Part shown: positions 6,429 to 14,886 of the stretch, one piece after another
How positions within the stretch are numbered: position 1 is the stretch's first letter
Layout of the letters: each line of letters begins with the position of its first letter
Source: an uncultured Eubacteriales bacterium
Lineage (GTDB): Bacteria; Bacillota; Clostridia; Oscillospirales; Oscillospiraceae
Length of the DNA: 40,853 nt
Assembly (NCBI GenBank): GCA_900319275.1
Contig: ONNS01000035.1
Location: forward strand, 1 to 40,853
Direction of reading: 5' to 3'
Notes under the pieces: model-generated
Seen by the model: only the letters and a program-made list of their open reading frames with translations
The model's database searches: none
Told to the model about the DNA's origin: nothing
Program-made: the position numbers and the translations under genes

Positions 6429-7864
6429 GGGTTCTCCCCCTCTCCCGGCTGAGCCGTGGCAAAGTAGATGATATCGCTCATGGTGCGCTCGTTGTCCCAG
6501 TCGACGCGGTTGACAGTCGTGCCCTGCATGGCTATCGTGGCCGTCTGGCCGCCGTCGAGGTTATAGGCGCGCTGCACGCCCCACGCGGCGAGATAGCCCG
6601 CGAGCTCGTTGGTCGTGGGACGGCGGATGTAATTGCCCTCCTGTCCGGCGGTCATCAGCAGATAGTGCAGATGGTCCTTCTGCGCGATCGCGGCGCGGGA
6701 GTACTGGTTGACGATCTCGCCCACCGGATAGCTGAGGGTCTGCACGGCCTGGCCGTCCTCCACAAGGATCGGCCCGAAGGCCACGGCAAAGACCACGTCG
6801 TTGCGCTCAATAAAGGCCTGGGCTTCGCCCTCGCCCATCAGCTCGCCGCGGTGGGAGAAGAGCATATCGCCGCCGGCCGTAAAGAAGGCCGTGTCAACCA
6901 GGGCGGGATTGTTGCGGTAAAGCTGCCGCTGGTAGGCTGTGATGCCGAGCTGGCGGTAGTCATAGAAGTCGCCATTGATGGCAATGACAGCGTTGACGGC
7001 GCTGGCCATGTCGGTGGCCTTCATGCGCACGCCCGAGCCGTAGCTGTTGCCTGCGAGCGCGCGCCTTAGCTGCGAGCCGTCGGCCATCTTGACCTCGGCC
7101 ATGGTCAGCACCGAGTTGTCGCGCAGCTCCTTCCAGGTGACGACAAGCAGCGTATCGTCGCAGTAGTAGCGCATGGTCGAACCCTGAAAGCGGACGATAT
7201 CGCGATTCCAGATCATCTCCTGGCCCTCGAGCAGCTCGGCGGAGCGCTCGATCAGCGCTTCGATCACGGCGGGGTCGTCCGTTTCGCCAAAGCAGGCCGG
7301 ATTGGGCTTCGGCGCCACGAGGTCGTTTTCGGGGATCGTGTACACCTTGGGGATGTAAACAAGGTCAGCGAGCGCATCGCTGGCCGCGTTCGCGGTAAAG
7401 ACATTCATGCGCTCGGCCATGTCAAATTTTGTCTTGCGCGTGCCGGAGCCGGCCGCCGCGGTCTTGGTCGTGTCGGGGTGCAGGTTCACGAGCGCCCAGA
7501 GCATGCTCACAGCAGCCACAAGCGCCAGGCCCGCTTTGAGCGTCGAAGCGATATTCACGACGGGCTTTTTGCCCGCTTCCCTCTCACTTTGGCGCATCTC
7601 AGCCCGCGCACGGCGGCGCGGTGCCGGCTCCTCCCGCTTTTCGGGCGGCTGTGCCGCGGCGTCAGCCGTAGGCTCCTCACGCCGTGTGCGCGGCGTGGGC
7701 GGCGTCGCCGGCTCCGGACGGGTCTCCGGGGCAGCGGTGTTTCCGGACGCCGGCCGCGGCTGTGCCGCGGGGCGCAGCGCCGTCGGCGAGGGCTCGCGGC
7801 TTGAATTTTCTGCAAACTCCTTCAGGATGTCGTCCAGTCTCTGATCCAGATCGTTTTCACTCAT
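6425..7864 (-). CDS. membrane-anchored phosphodiester glycosidase (NAGPA) domain protein
   Basis: A 479-residue protein. Residues 1-100 are a low-complexity Pro/Arg/Glu-rich cytosolic tail. One membrane segment lies at about 105-127, and the rest is extracellular. The C-terminal half has NAGPA-family motifs: VIAINGDFYD, then a SRAAIAQKDHLHYLLMTAG stretch, then YNLDGGQTATIAM. The family includes the mammalian uncovering enzyme and bacterial exported proteins acting on phosphodiester-linked sugars, so an envelope polymer is a plausible substrate, but this is inferred. It overlaps both neighbours by 4 bp (ATGA), pointing to coupled translation. Confidence 0.8.
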   Translation of the reverse strand: MSENDLDQRLDDILKEFAENSSREPSPTALRPAAQPRPASGNTAAPETRPEPATPPTPRTRREEPTADAAAQPPEKREEPAPRRRARAEMRQSEREAGKKPVVNIASTLKAGLALVAAVSMLWALVNLHPDTTKTAAAGSGTRKTKFDMAERMNVFTANAASDALADLVYIPKVYTIPENDLVAPKPNPACFGETDDPAVIEALIERSAELLEGQEMIWNRDIVRFQGSTMRYYCDDTLLVVTWKELRDNSVLTMAEVKMADGSQLRRALAGNSYGSGVRMKATDMASAVNAVIAINGDFYDYRQLGITAYQRQLYRNNPALVDTAFFTAGGDMLFSHRGELMGEGEAQAFIERNDVVFAVAFGPILVEDGQAVQTLSYPVGEIVNQYSRAAIAQKDHLHYLLMTAGQEGNYIRRPTTNELAGYLAAWGVQRAYNLDGGQTATIAMQGTTVNRVDWDNERTMSDIIYFATAQPGEGENP

Positions 7865-9591
7865 GCCGTTTCACCACCCTCACCGTAGGCGCCGCCGCTC
7901 AAAGCCGAGAGCAGCTTCTGGTCGACGACCAGCTTCCAGGCGCCGTCTTCATAGTGCAGTTCCAGCTCCAGTCCGGTCGTTGTCATGTATCGCTCGCTCG
8001 AGCGCAGCAGTCCGTCGATCGCCGACGAATAGGCCGCTCCCGTAACGGTAGACAGGTAATTGCCGTTTTCATCGACCAGCTCGCTGGAGCGCTTGCCCTG
8101 GGTCTCGCTCTCCATGGCATGGTTGACCGCCGCTTTCAGATCGGCACGCAGCGCCCGGAGGTCGAGACTTTTCAGCAGGATCTGCTGATGGGCGGTCAGT
8201 CCTTCGCGCACACAAGTACCGTAAAGGCTGTAGGAATAGCTGCCGCGCAGAGCGTCATACAGCTTCTGCCCCTGCACCGTGTTCGGGATATTTTCCAGTC
8301 CGAGCGATCTGTAGTTCTGGAGATAGCTGTACGCCTCGTTGTAATCCTGACGGCTCAGCGCATCGAAGAAGTTGATGACCGTCTCCTGCGGGTTTTCCTT
8401 GGGGGCGGCCGCCATGGGCTTGAGACTGGGCGCGTTGACAGCAAGCAGCACCGCCGCCGCGGCGAGAGCCACGGACGCCACGGCCCATTCGCGTCTGAGC
8501 TTTGCGCGCTGGCGCAGCAGCCGCAGGCACAGCACCGCCGCCGCGACGATCACCGCCGCGCTCAGCAGCAGCGACATAACAGGCAGTTCGTCCTGCGTTT
8601 CGGTCACGCGCGGCGTCGGCGCGGCGGAGACTGTCTCGCCGCCCGCCGTCTCTTCCGGCTCCGCCGTGGCAGCCGGTTCGGCGTCTTCGCCGTTCAGCGC
8701 GGCGATGGCCGCGGCCTCCTGCTCGGCCGCGATGCGCCGGTAGCGCTCCGCGGTGTGGTACTGGGTATAGTCGATCATCAGCGTGCAGAAATCGGTCATG
8801 AAGTTATAGGGATCGTGGATGCCCGCCGTATTGAGCACGATCAGGATCGGATCGTCGGTATAGACGATCGCGCAGTCGTCCATGTACAGCAGGCTCTGGT
8901 TTTCGCTCGGGATGAACCAGCCGTATTTGTGGGCGACCTCGAAGGCCTGCGGCTTGCGGAGAAAATAGTTCGAGCGCTCGGCCTTGAGCATATTGTCGAT
9001 GATGCCGGGATACTTGTCGGAATGGAAATAGAGCTCTTTGAGACAGAAAATCATCTGCTCGGCCGTGAACTGCGCGCGGCCGTCAAAATAGGCGTTCGGC
9101 GCTGTGCTGACGTCCACGCCCATGTAGGGAGCGATGCCCTCGCGAAACTCGCGGTAACCGCCCATGGCCTTCCACATGCTGGCGGCCATATCGTTGTCGG
9201 AGTTGACGATGGTCCACTCCTGGGCGCGCTTATAGTCGATGCCGCCGACCGTGTCGGTCCACTGCATGGTGCCGTTCGAGATCTTTTCGGCATAGTACAT
9301 ATTCAGCGGCACCTTGTACATGCTGCCGGAGACCATATACACATCGCCCCGGAAGTAGTGCTCCTCGCCGGTCACGGTGTTGTAATAACCGGCCGTGATG
9401 CCCTCGTCGAAGGTGCCGTACTGGTCCATCAGCCCCCGGAGGACCTCCTCCCAGCTGCGGTCGGCAAAGCGCGCATCGTCGGCGGAGGCGGTCTCCGGCT
9501 CGGCCGCGTTTTCGGCCAGAGCGCAGGGGACGAGTGCTGCCGCCAGGCACAGCGACAGCGCCAGGCTCAGCCATTTTCGAAGAATTCTCAT
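7861..9591 (-). CDS. exported class A beta-lactamase-like serine hydrolase
   Basis: A 576-residue protein. A signal peptide covers residues 1-26 (cut after ALA). The catalytic domain has SMYK (Ser90, Lys93) and SDN (131-133), the first two active-site motifs of class A beta-lactamases; HKYG at 221-224 stands where KTG is expected. After a Thr/Pro/Glu-rich linker come two hydrophobic segments near 352-372 and 385-402, then a C-terminal extracellular domain with an NTF2-like look. I infer a peptidoglycan-related hydrolase, not antibiotic resistance. The ATG at 9589-9591 is chosen for its AGGTGA site and signal peptide. Confidence 0.8.
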   Translation of the reverse strand: MRILRKWLSLALSLCLAAALVPCALAENAAEPETASADDARFADRSWEEVLRGLMDQYGTFDEGITAGYYNTVTGEEHYFRGDVYMVSGSMYKVPLNMYYAEKISNGTMQWTDTVGGIDYKRAQEWTIVNSDNDMAASMWKAMGGYREFREGIAPYMGVDVSTAPNAYFDGRAQFTAEQMIFCLKELYFHSDKYPGIIDNMLKAERSNYFLRKPQAFEVAHKYGWFIPSENQSLLYMDDCAIVYTDDPILIVLNTAGIHDPYNFMTDFCTLMIDYTQYHTAERYRRIAAEQEAAAIAALNGEDAEPAATAEPEETAGGETVSAAPTPRVTETQDELPVMSLLLSAAVIVAAAVLCLRLLRQRAKLRREWAVASVALAAAAVLLAVNAPSLKPMAAAPKENPQETVINFFDALSRQDYNEAYSYLQNYRSLGLENIPNTVQGQKLYDALRGSYSYSLYGTCVREGLTAHQQILLKSLDLRALRADLKAAVNHAMESETQGKRSSELVDENGNYLSTVTGAAYSSAIDGLLRSSERYMTTTGLELELHYEDGAWKLVVDQKLLSALSGGAYGEGGETA

Positions 9592-9647
9592 CTTGTTCAC
9601 CTGTTGCGGAAAGAATTGTCGCGCTGGACATAATAACTCAAGATAGT

Positions 9648-9675
9648 ATTTTATCATCAATCCGTTTTTTTTCAA
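9648..9675 (-). promoter_or_regulatory. promoter of the serine hydrolase/NAGPA/Lgt-like operon
   Basis: On the minus strand TTGAAA (complement of 9670-9675), 16-nt spacer, TAAAAT (complement of 9648-9653). The start would be near 9641, about 50 nt before the ATG. Confidence 0.55.
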
Positions 9676-9716
9676 GAGGAAAAGCGAACAGTTGCGGGGA
9701 TTGTGCAAAATCCCCT

Positions 9717-9745
9717 TTTCAAAGCGTACCCGAATAGTGTATAAT
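9717..9745 (+). promoter_or_regulatory. promoter of the glycerol-1-phosphate dehydrogenase gene
   Basis: A consensus TATAAT at 9740-9745 with a weak -35 (TTTCAA, 9717-9722) 17 nt upstream. It is divergent from the operon promoter at 9648-9675. Confidence 0.5.
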
Positions 9746-9788
9746 AGGGTATCAATCCAAGTAATTACTCAATTGGAGGTCGATTCCC

Positions 9789-11030
9789 ATGATTATGGAT
9801 TGCACCCAATATGTCGGAAAATGTTCCTGCGGCCGCACCCACGAGCTCGAAACCAAGAAGGTCGTCGTCGAGTACGGCGCACTCAAAAACTTCGAGCAGT
9901 ACATGGCGGACGTCGGTCTTAAAGACAAGCGCCGCGCCGTCGTGTACGACAGCTTTGTCTACAATCTGATCGGCGATCGGCATCTCAAGGCCGACCAGGA
10001 GATCGTGCTTGAGAGCAAAGGCCTTCGCGCTGAGGACGTGCTGATCGAGGACATGATGAAAAAGCTCGACCGTCCCGAGGTCATCGTGGCCTTCGGTGCC
10101 GGCACGATCATGGACTTTGGCCGCTACCCCGCCTACAAGCTCGGCATCCCCTTCGTCGCCGTGCCGACGCTCGCATCCTCCGACGGCTTCACGGCCAGTA
10201 TCTGCTCGGCCATCATCAAGGGGCAGAAGAAGTCCACGCGCATGTGCGCCCCCGCGCTGGTCGTGGCCGATCTCGACATCATCCAGGGCGCCCCGATGCG
10301 CCTCGTGTCCAGCGGCATCAACGACATCCTTGCAAAATACATCTCCCTGGCCGACTGGAAGATCGCCGCGATGGTCGCCGGCGAGGACTACTGCCCGATG
10401 GTCGCGGGCCTTGCCGACGAGGCGCTGCAGATCATGCGCGCCGCCGCCGACAAGATGGCCGCCACCGGCGAGGTCGACCACGAGGCCATGACCATGGCCC
10501 AGATGAAGTCCGGCCTTACGATGCAGCTCTGGGACAACTCCCGCGCCGCCTCGGGTGCCGAGCACCTGATGGCCCACCTGGTCGAGATGCACCCCCCGCG
10601 CTTCGAGAGCGCCGAGGGCATCCACGGCGAGTGCGTCGGTGTCGGCACCTACGCCGCGATCCGCGAGTACAAGCGCATCGGCAAGCTGACCCCGCGCGCG
10701 AAGGCCTTCGAGCCACTCAGCCCCGCGTGGGTCATGGAGAAGTTCGGCGAGCGGCTGTACGACGGCATCATGAAGGAGAACGAGCACGACGTACTCGGCA
10801 CCTTTGATCCGCAGAATATCGTCGACCACTGGGACGAGATCCGCGCGATCATCGACGAGATCCCCTCGAGCGAGGAGATGGAGGCGCTCTACAAGGCCTG
10901 CGGCTGCAAGTATCTGCCGGAGCATGTGGGCATCGACCCCGCGCTCGAGAGTGAGATGCTGCCGATTTCCGCCGCGATCCGCAACCGCCTGACGCTGGTG
11001 CGGATGGAGCGCGTTTTAGACTTTGAATAA
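9789..11030 (+). CDS. sn-glycerol-1-phosphate dehydrogenase (AraM/EgsA family)
   Basis: A 413-residue iron-containing-alcohol-dehydrogenase-fold protein. NAD(P) binding: AFGAGTIMDFGRYPAYK near residue 102 and VPTLASSDGFTAS after it. Metal ligands are expected at the Asp of SGINDILAKY and the histidines of GAEHLMAHL and IHGECVG. The reaction is reduction of dihydroxyacetone phosphate to sn-glycerol-1-phosphate, the archaeal-type glycerol stereoisomer, used in some Firmicutes to make prenylglyceryl lipids. The first ATG (9789) follows GGAGGT by 8 nt. No PcrB-like prenyltransferase is in the window, so the downstream pathway is open. Confidence 0.85.
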   Translation: MIMDCTQYVGKCSCGRTHELETKKVVVEYGALKNFEQYMADVGLKDKRRAVVYDSFVYNLIGDRHLKADQEIVLESKGLRAEDVLIEDMMKKLDRPEVIVAFGAGTIMDFGRYPAYKLGIPFVAVPTLASSDGFTASICSAIIKGQKKSTRMCAPALVVADLDIIQGAPMRLVSSGINDILAKYISLADWKIAAMVAGEDYCPMVAGLADEALQIMRAAADKMAATGEVDHEAMTMAQMKSGLTMQLWDNSRAASGAEHLMAHLVEMHPPRFESAEGIHGECVGVGTYAAIREYKRIGKLTPRAKAFEPLSPAWVMEKFGERLYDGIMKENEHDVLGTFDPQNIVDHWDEIRAIIDEIPSSEEMEALYKACGCKYLPEHVGIDPALESEMLPISAAIRNRLTLVRMERVLDFE

Positions 11031-11081
11031 GAGGTCCGCGGCTCCCCTATCCCTATTCCTGATACAAAAGGACGTGTTTTT

Positions 11082-12275
11082 ATGAAGTTTTCATCCAAGA
11101 TGGAGCGCTGCGGGCTGTCGCCGATGCGCAAATTCAACCCCTATGCCGACGAGACAAAGGCGCGCGGCATCAAGATCTACCATCTGAACATCGGCCAGCC
11201 GGACATCCTCACGCCCGACGCCTACTTCCAGGCGCTGCGCGATTTCTCCGAGCCGGTGCTGGCCTACTGCCCCTCCACCGGCGTGCCGGAGCTGCTCGAC
11301 GGTGTGCGGCACTACTACCGCGGCATCGGCGTTGAGCTTGAGCGCCGCGACATCCTGCCGACAAACGGCGGCAGCGAGGCCCTGCAGATGACGATGGCGG
11401 CCCTGCTCGACGACGGCGATGAGATCGTCATCCCCGAGCCCTTCTACCCGAACTACCACACCTCGGTCACACTGGCCGGGGCCACGATCCGCCCGCTGAC
11501 GACCTGCCCCGAGGAGAACTACCACTACGCCGACCGTGCGCGCGTGGAGGCGTGCATCAACGAGCACACCCGCGCGATCCTGATCACGAATCCCGGCAAC
11601 CCCACCGGCACGGTGCTGACGCGCGAGGAGCTGGAGCTGATGCTGCAGATCGCCAAGGAACACGATCTCTTCATCATCGTCGACGAGGTATACCGCGAGT
11701 TCATCTATGACGGACAGCCGCTGACCTCGGCCCTGCAGTATCCCGAGTTCGAGCAGAACGTGATCATCATCGACTCGGTCTCGAAGCGCTTCTCGGCCTG
11801 CGGCGCGCGCGTCGGGCTGCTGATCAGCAAAAACAAGGCCTTTATGAGCCAGGCGCTCAAATGGTGTCAGTGCCGTCTGAGCGGCTCGACCGCCGACCAG
11901 ATCGCCGCCGCCGCGCTCTACTCCCTCGATCCGAGTTACTTTGACGCGATCCGCGATGAGTACCGCCGCCGCCGCGACGCGATGGTGCGCAAGCTGCGCG
12001 CTATCCCCGGCGTGATCTTCGCCGAGCCGCAGGGCGCCTTCTACCTGATGGCAGCGCTGCCCATCGACGACGCCGACCGCTTCCAGATGTGGCTGCTGCA
12101 GCACTTTGACGACAACGGCGAGACCGTGATGTTCTCCTGCGGCGAGCCCTTCTACGCCACCCCCGGCATGGGCAAGAACGAGGTGCGCATGGCCTATGTG
12201 CTCTGCCAGGAGGACCTGGAGCGCGCGATGGACATCCTCGCCAAAGCGCTGGTTGAGTACAACAAGCAGCACTGA
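11082..12275 (+). CDS. class I/II PLP-dependent aminotransferase
   Basis: A 397-residue fold-type I aminotransferase, probably acting on aspartate or a related amino acid. Visible: LNIGQPD near residue 37, TNGGSEALQM (94-103, phosphate loop), ITNPGNPTG (168-176), DEVYREF (201-207) and the PLP lysine at 235 in SVSKRFSACGARVG. It follows the glycerol-1-phosphate dehydrogenase gene by 51 bp on the same strand with no terminator between, so it may share its transcript; a shared pathway is not evident. Exact substrate is unknown. Confidence 0.88.
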   Translation: MKFSSKMERCGLSPMRKFNPYADETKARGIKIYHLNIGQPDILTPDAYFQALRDFSEPVLAYCPSTGVPELLDGVRHYYRGIGVELERRDILPTNGGSEALQMTMAALLDDGDEIVIPEPFYPNYHTSVTLAGATIRPLTTCPEENYHYADRARVEACINEHTRAILITNPGNPTGTVLTREELELMLQIAKEHDLFIIVDEVYREFIYDGQPLTSALQYPEFEQNVIIIDSVSKRFSACGARVGLLISKNKAFMSQALKWCQCRLSGSTADQIAAAALYSLDPSYFDAIRDEYRRRRDAMVRKLRAIPGVIFAEPQGAFYLMAALPIDDADRFQMWLLQHFDDNGETVMFSCGEPFYATPGMGKNEVRMAYVLCQEDLERAMDILAKALVEYNKQH

Positions 12276-12302
12276 TCGCCAGATAACAACAAATAACAGA
12301 CA

Positions 12303-12345
12303 ATCCGGCATACGAACGGCCAAGCGAGCCAATCGTATGCCGGAT
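12303..12345 (+). terminator. terminator of the aminotransferase transcript
   Basis: ATCCGGCATACGA (12303-12315) and TCGTATGCCGGAT (12333-12345) form a perfect 13-bp stem around a 17-nt loop, followed by CGTTTTCATT. Confidence 0.75.
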
Positions 12346-12388
12346 CGTTTTCATTGCTGCGGTAAATGCGTTCTTCTTGTAAATCTGA

Positions 12389-12417
12389 TTGACAAAACCT
12401 ATCAGCTTCTGTAGAAT
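12389..12417 (+). promoter_or_regulatory. strong sigma-A promoter of the 27-codon gene
   Basis: A perfect TTGACA (12389-12394), 17-nt spacer and TAGAAT (12412-12417). It follows the aminotransferase terminator, so the small gene is an independent transcription unit with a leader of about 70 nt. Confidence 0.8.
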
Positions 12418-12471
12418 AATGATGCCCATTTGGGCAGGCGTTGCCATACATACGGTAGGCGGATTCAGCAC

Positions 12472-12488
12472 ATCTCCGTAAAGGAGGT
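12472..12488 (+). promoter_or_regulatory. hairpin covering the ribosome site of the 27-codon gene
   Basis: ATCTCC (12472-12477) can pair with GGAGGT (12483-12488) around GTAAA. The right arm is the Shine-Dalgarno sequence of the ATG at 12495, so the folded RNA would mask it. A second pair, TACGG (12451-12455)/CCGTA (12476-12480), competes with this stem. Confidence 0.6.
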
Positions 12489-12494
12489 GAGGCT

Positions 12495-12578
12495 ATGCCG
12501 ATTACTTTGACCTTTCATGTGCTTGGTTTTACCATCACAGTCACTGTAAAACGCGGAACCCGCCACTCGGCCAAGTGA
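12495..12578 (+). CDS. 27-residue small hydrophobic/basic protein
   Basis: ATG at 12495 follows AAGGAGGTGAGGCT, a near-perfect ribosome site. The product alternates hydrophobic and Thr/Ser residues (FHVLGFTITVTV) and ends in a basic tail, KRGTRHSAK, so it is a plausible membrane-active or beta-strand peptide. A dedicated promoter, a ribosome-site hairpin and a hairpin spanning the stop codon all argue that it is a real, regulated gene. I do not assign a function; the layout recalls type I toxins and small membrane proteins, but no antisense promoter was identified. Confidence 0.65.
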   Translation: MPITLTFHVLGFTITVTVKRGTRHSAK

Positions 12579-12584
12579 CGGGTT
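12557..12584 (+). terminator. hairpin spanning the stop codon of the 27-codon gene
   Basis: AACCCG (12557-12562) pairs with CGGGTT (12579-12584) and CACT (12564-12567) with AGTG (12574-12577), with one C/A mismatch between. The TGA stop (12576-12578) is in the right arm. No T tract follows, so it may act on mRNA stability or as a weak terminator. Confidence 0.55.
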
Positions 12585-12710
12585 CTAAAATAGAAACTCT
12601 TCCAAAAGGCTGAACCGTTTACCGGCAACGCCTTTTACATTTTCATTATAGCGATTGAGCATGGTGCTGTCAAGATTTTTCAGTCCCAATAGCACGATTT
12701 TCCTCTTTAC

Positions 12711-13637
12711 TCATACCTCCCCGCACCAGGCGGCGAATTCCGCGTCGGTGGCGAGGACGGTGTGGCTGCCGCCGACAAGGTGCTCGGTGCCGAGATCGTA
12801 GTCGATGCCGCTGGACGCGTAATCATAGGGGATGCTGTGGCGGCGCTTCTCGACCTCAGGGTTCGGGTTGGGGACCGCCGAGAGCAGGCTTTTCGTGTAG
12901 GGGTGGATGGGATTGGAGAAAATCTCTTCGGTCGTGCCGGTCTCGACCATATAGCCGAGGTGCAGCACGCCGATCCGATCGGAGATATACTTCACCATCG
13001 ACAGATCGTGGGCGATGAACAGATAGGCGCAGCCCGTCTCGTCCTGGATGTCCTTCATCAGGTTGACGACCTGGGCCTGGATCGACACGTCCAGGGCCGA
13101 AATGCACTCGTCGGCGATGATGAGCTTCGGGTTCATGATCAGCGCGCGGGCGATGCCGACACGCTGGCGCTGTCCGCCGGAGAACTGATGCGGATATCGC
13201 TCGGCGTGCGCCGGCGACAGGCCGACCTTTTTCAGCAGCTCCTGCACGGCGGCTCTTCGCTCGGCACGGCTGGCGTAGCGGTGGTGGATATCCAGGCCCT
13301 CCGCGATGATGTCGCCCACCTTTTTGCGCGGGTTCAGGGACGACATCGGGTCCTGGAAGATCATCTGCATATCCTCACGCAGCATGTTGCGTGTCTCCCG
13401 GTTCATGCGGCCGGAGATCTCCCGCCCGTTGAAGCGGATGGAGCCGCCGGTCGGATCATAGAGACGGATAATGCTGCGCCCGATCGTGGTCTTGCCGGAG
13501 CCGGACTCGCCCACGAGTCCGTAGGTCTCGCCGGGGTAGATGGAAAAAGAAACGCCGTTGACCGCCTTGACGGTAAAGCTGCGGGAGATCGGAAAATGCT
13601 GGACAAGCTTGTCCACCTGTAACAGTGCTTCACTCAT
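12711..13637 (-). CDS. oppF: oligopeptide ABC transporter ATP-binding protein OppF
   Basis: A 308-residue ABC ATPase that powers peptide import with OppD. Walker A is GESGSGKTT (about residues 38-46), the signature is SGGQRQRVGIARAL, and Walker B is LIIADECISALDV. The Walker B glutamate is present, but the next residue is Cys instead of the usual Pro. The C-terminal oligopeptide-transporter extension (GTTEEIFSNPIHPYTKSLL) confirms the subfamily. It is the last gene of the opp operon. Its ATG overlaps the oppD stop by 4 bp. Confidence 0.93.
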   Translation of the reverse strand: MSEALLQVDKLVQHFPISRSFTVKAVNGVSFSIYPGETYGLVGESGSGKTTIGRSIIRLYDPTGGSIRFNGREISGRMNRETRNMLREDMQMIFQDPMSSLNPRKKVGDIIAEGLDIHHRYASRAERRAAVQELLKKVGLSPAHAERYPHQFSGGQRQRVGIARALIMNPKLIIADECISALDVSIQAQVVNLMKDIQDETGCAYLFIAHDLSMVKYISDRIGVLHLGYMVETGTTEEIFSNPIHPYTKSLLSAVPNPNPEVEKRRHSIPYDYASSGIDYDLGTEHLVGGSHTVLATDAEFAAWCGEV

Positions 13638-14713
13638 TGGACTCTCTCCGCCTCCTTTCTTGCGCGCTGCAGCCGGGCTTTGAGCTCGGCGGGCATTTCC
13701 ACCTTCGGCGCATAGGGGTGCAGCAGCCAGGTGGCGGCATAGTGGGTCTCGGATATCTGAAAGAGCGGCGGCTCTCCGAGCTCGTCGACGCGCATGGCGA
13801 TCGCGTTGCGCGGCGCGAAGGCGTCGCCGACCGGCTCACGCAGCAGGCTCGGCGGCGAGCCGGGGATCGAATACAGTCTCTCGTCGTCCGTTTCGAGATC
13901 GGGCATGGCCGAGAGCAGTCCCCAGGTGTAGGGATGCCGCGGGTCATAGAAGATCTCATTGACGTTGCCGACCTCGACGATCTTCCCGGCGTACATCACG
14001 TTCACATAGTCCGCCACCTTCGCGACCACGCCGAGATCGTGCGTGATGTAAATGACCGAAAGCCCCATTTTCTTCTGGATGTCCTTGATCAGCTCGAGAA
14101 TACGGGCCTGGATCGTCACGTCCAGCGCCGTCGTCGGCTCGTCGCAGATCAGGATATCCGGGTCGCTCGAGAGCGCGATGGCGATGACGACACGCTGCCG
14201 CATGCCGCCCGAGAGCTGGTGCGGATAGTTTTTCATGCGCTTTTCAGCCTCCGGGATGCCGACCAGCTCCAGCAGCTCCACGGCGCGCGCCCTCGCCTCG
14301 GCCTTGCTCAGCCGGAGGTGCATCAGCATGCCCTCCATGATCTGGCGGCCGATCGTCATCGTGGGATCGAGACTCGTCATCGGGTCCTGAAACACCATGG
14401 CGATGTGGCGGCCGTTGATGCTGCTGCGCAGTTCCTTTTTCGGCAGCTTCAGCAGATCGACGATCCGCTCGCTGCCGTCGCTCTCGACGCAGCGGTAAAG
14501 TACCTCGCCGCCGTTGACCGTGGCGTTTGCGTCGAGCAGTCCCGTGGCCGCCTTCATCGTGACGGACTTCCCGGAGCCGGATTCGCCCACAATGGCGACG
14601 GTCTCGCCCTTCTGCAGGTCGAGGTTCACCCCGCGGATCGCGTGGATCACGCCGGCGTTGGTACGAAAGGAGATATCCAGGTCGTGGATCTCCAGGATCG
14701 CTTTTTCGTTCAT
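13634..14713 (-). CDS. oppD: oligopeptide ABC transporter ATP-binding protein OppD
   Basis: A 359-residue ABC ATPase. Walker A is [13 protein letters not shown], the signature LSGGMRQRV, Walker [14 protein letters not shown], and the switch histidine lies in YITHDLG. The C-terminal extension ([14 protein letters not shown]) marks the Opp/Dpp subfamily, and its length fits OppD. AGGAGG stands 7-8 nt before the ATG at 14713. A 173-bp gap filled with hairpins separates it from oppC, so the ATPases may be made at a different level from the permeases. Confidence 0.94.
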   Translation of the reverse strand: MNEKAILEIHDLDISFRTNAGVIHAIRGVNLDLQKGETVAIVGESGSGKSVTMKAATGLLDANATVNGGEVLYRCVESDGSERIVDLLKLPKKELRSSINGRHIAMVFQDPMTSLDPTMTIGRQIMEGMLMHLRLSKAEARARAVELLELVGIPEAEKRMKNYPHQLSGGMRQRVVIAIALSSDPDILICDEPTTALDVTIQARILELIKDIQKKMGLSVIYITHDLGVVAKVADYVNVMYAGKIVEVGNVNEIFYDPRHPYTWGLLSAMPDLETDDERLYSIPGSPPSLLREPVGDAFAPRNAIAMRVDELGEPPLFQISETHYAATWLLHPYAPKVEMPAELKARLQRARKEAERVQ

Positions 14714-14735
14714 GTCCGCCCTCCTCTTACACTAT

Positions 14736-14871
14736 TTTCCGTTAAAATGGCGGATTTTAACGGAAAGGCATCGCGTAAAACGCGCTGCCCATTTTGTGCC
14801 TGACGGCACAAAACACGTCTAATACGATTTTCCACGCGCCATTGGCGCTATTAAACGGCTTCAGGCCGTTT
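14736..14871. repeat. string of hairpins between oppC and oppD
   Basis: Five stems follow one another: TTTCCGTTAAAAT (14736-14748)/ATTTTAACGGAAA (14754-14766); CGCGT/ACGCG (14772-14784); TTTTGTGCC (14792-14800)/GGCACAAAA (14805-14813); GCGCC/GGCGC (14836-14848); AAACGGC (14853-14859)/GCCGTTT (14865-14871). The stems are perfect. This looks like a composite of palindromic elements in an operon gap. Confidence 0.75.
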
Positions 14872-14886
14872 TAAGGAAAATCTGTA

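Noticed and set aside
7861-9591. Beta-lactamase resistance gene
   Set aside because: The KTG motif is not clear, the protein has two membrane segments and an extra C-terminal domain, and the operon context is envelope-related.
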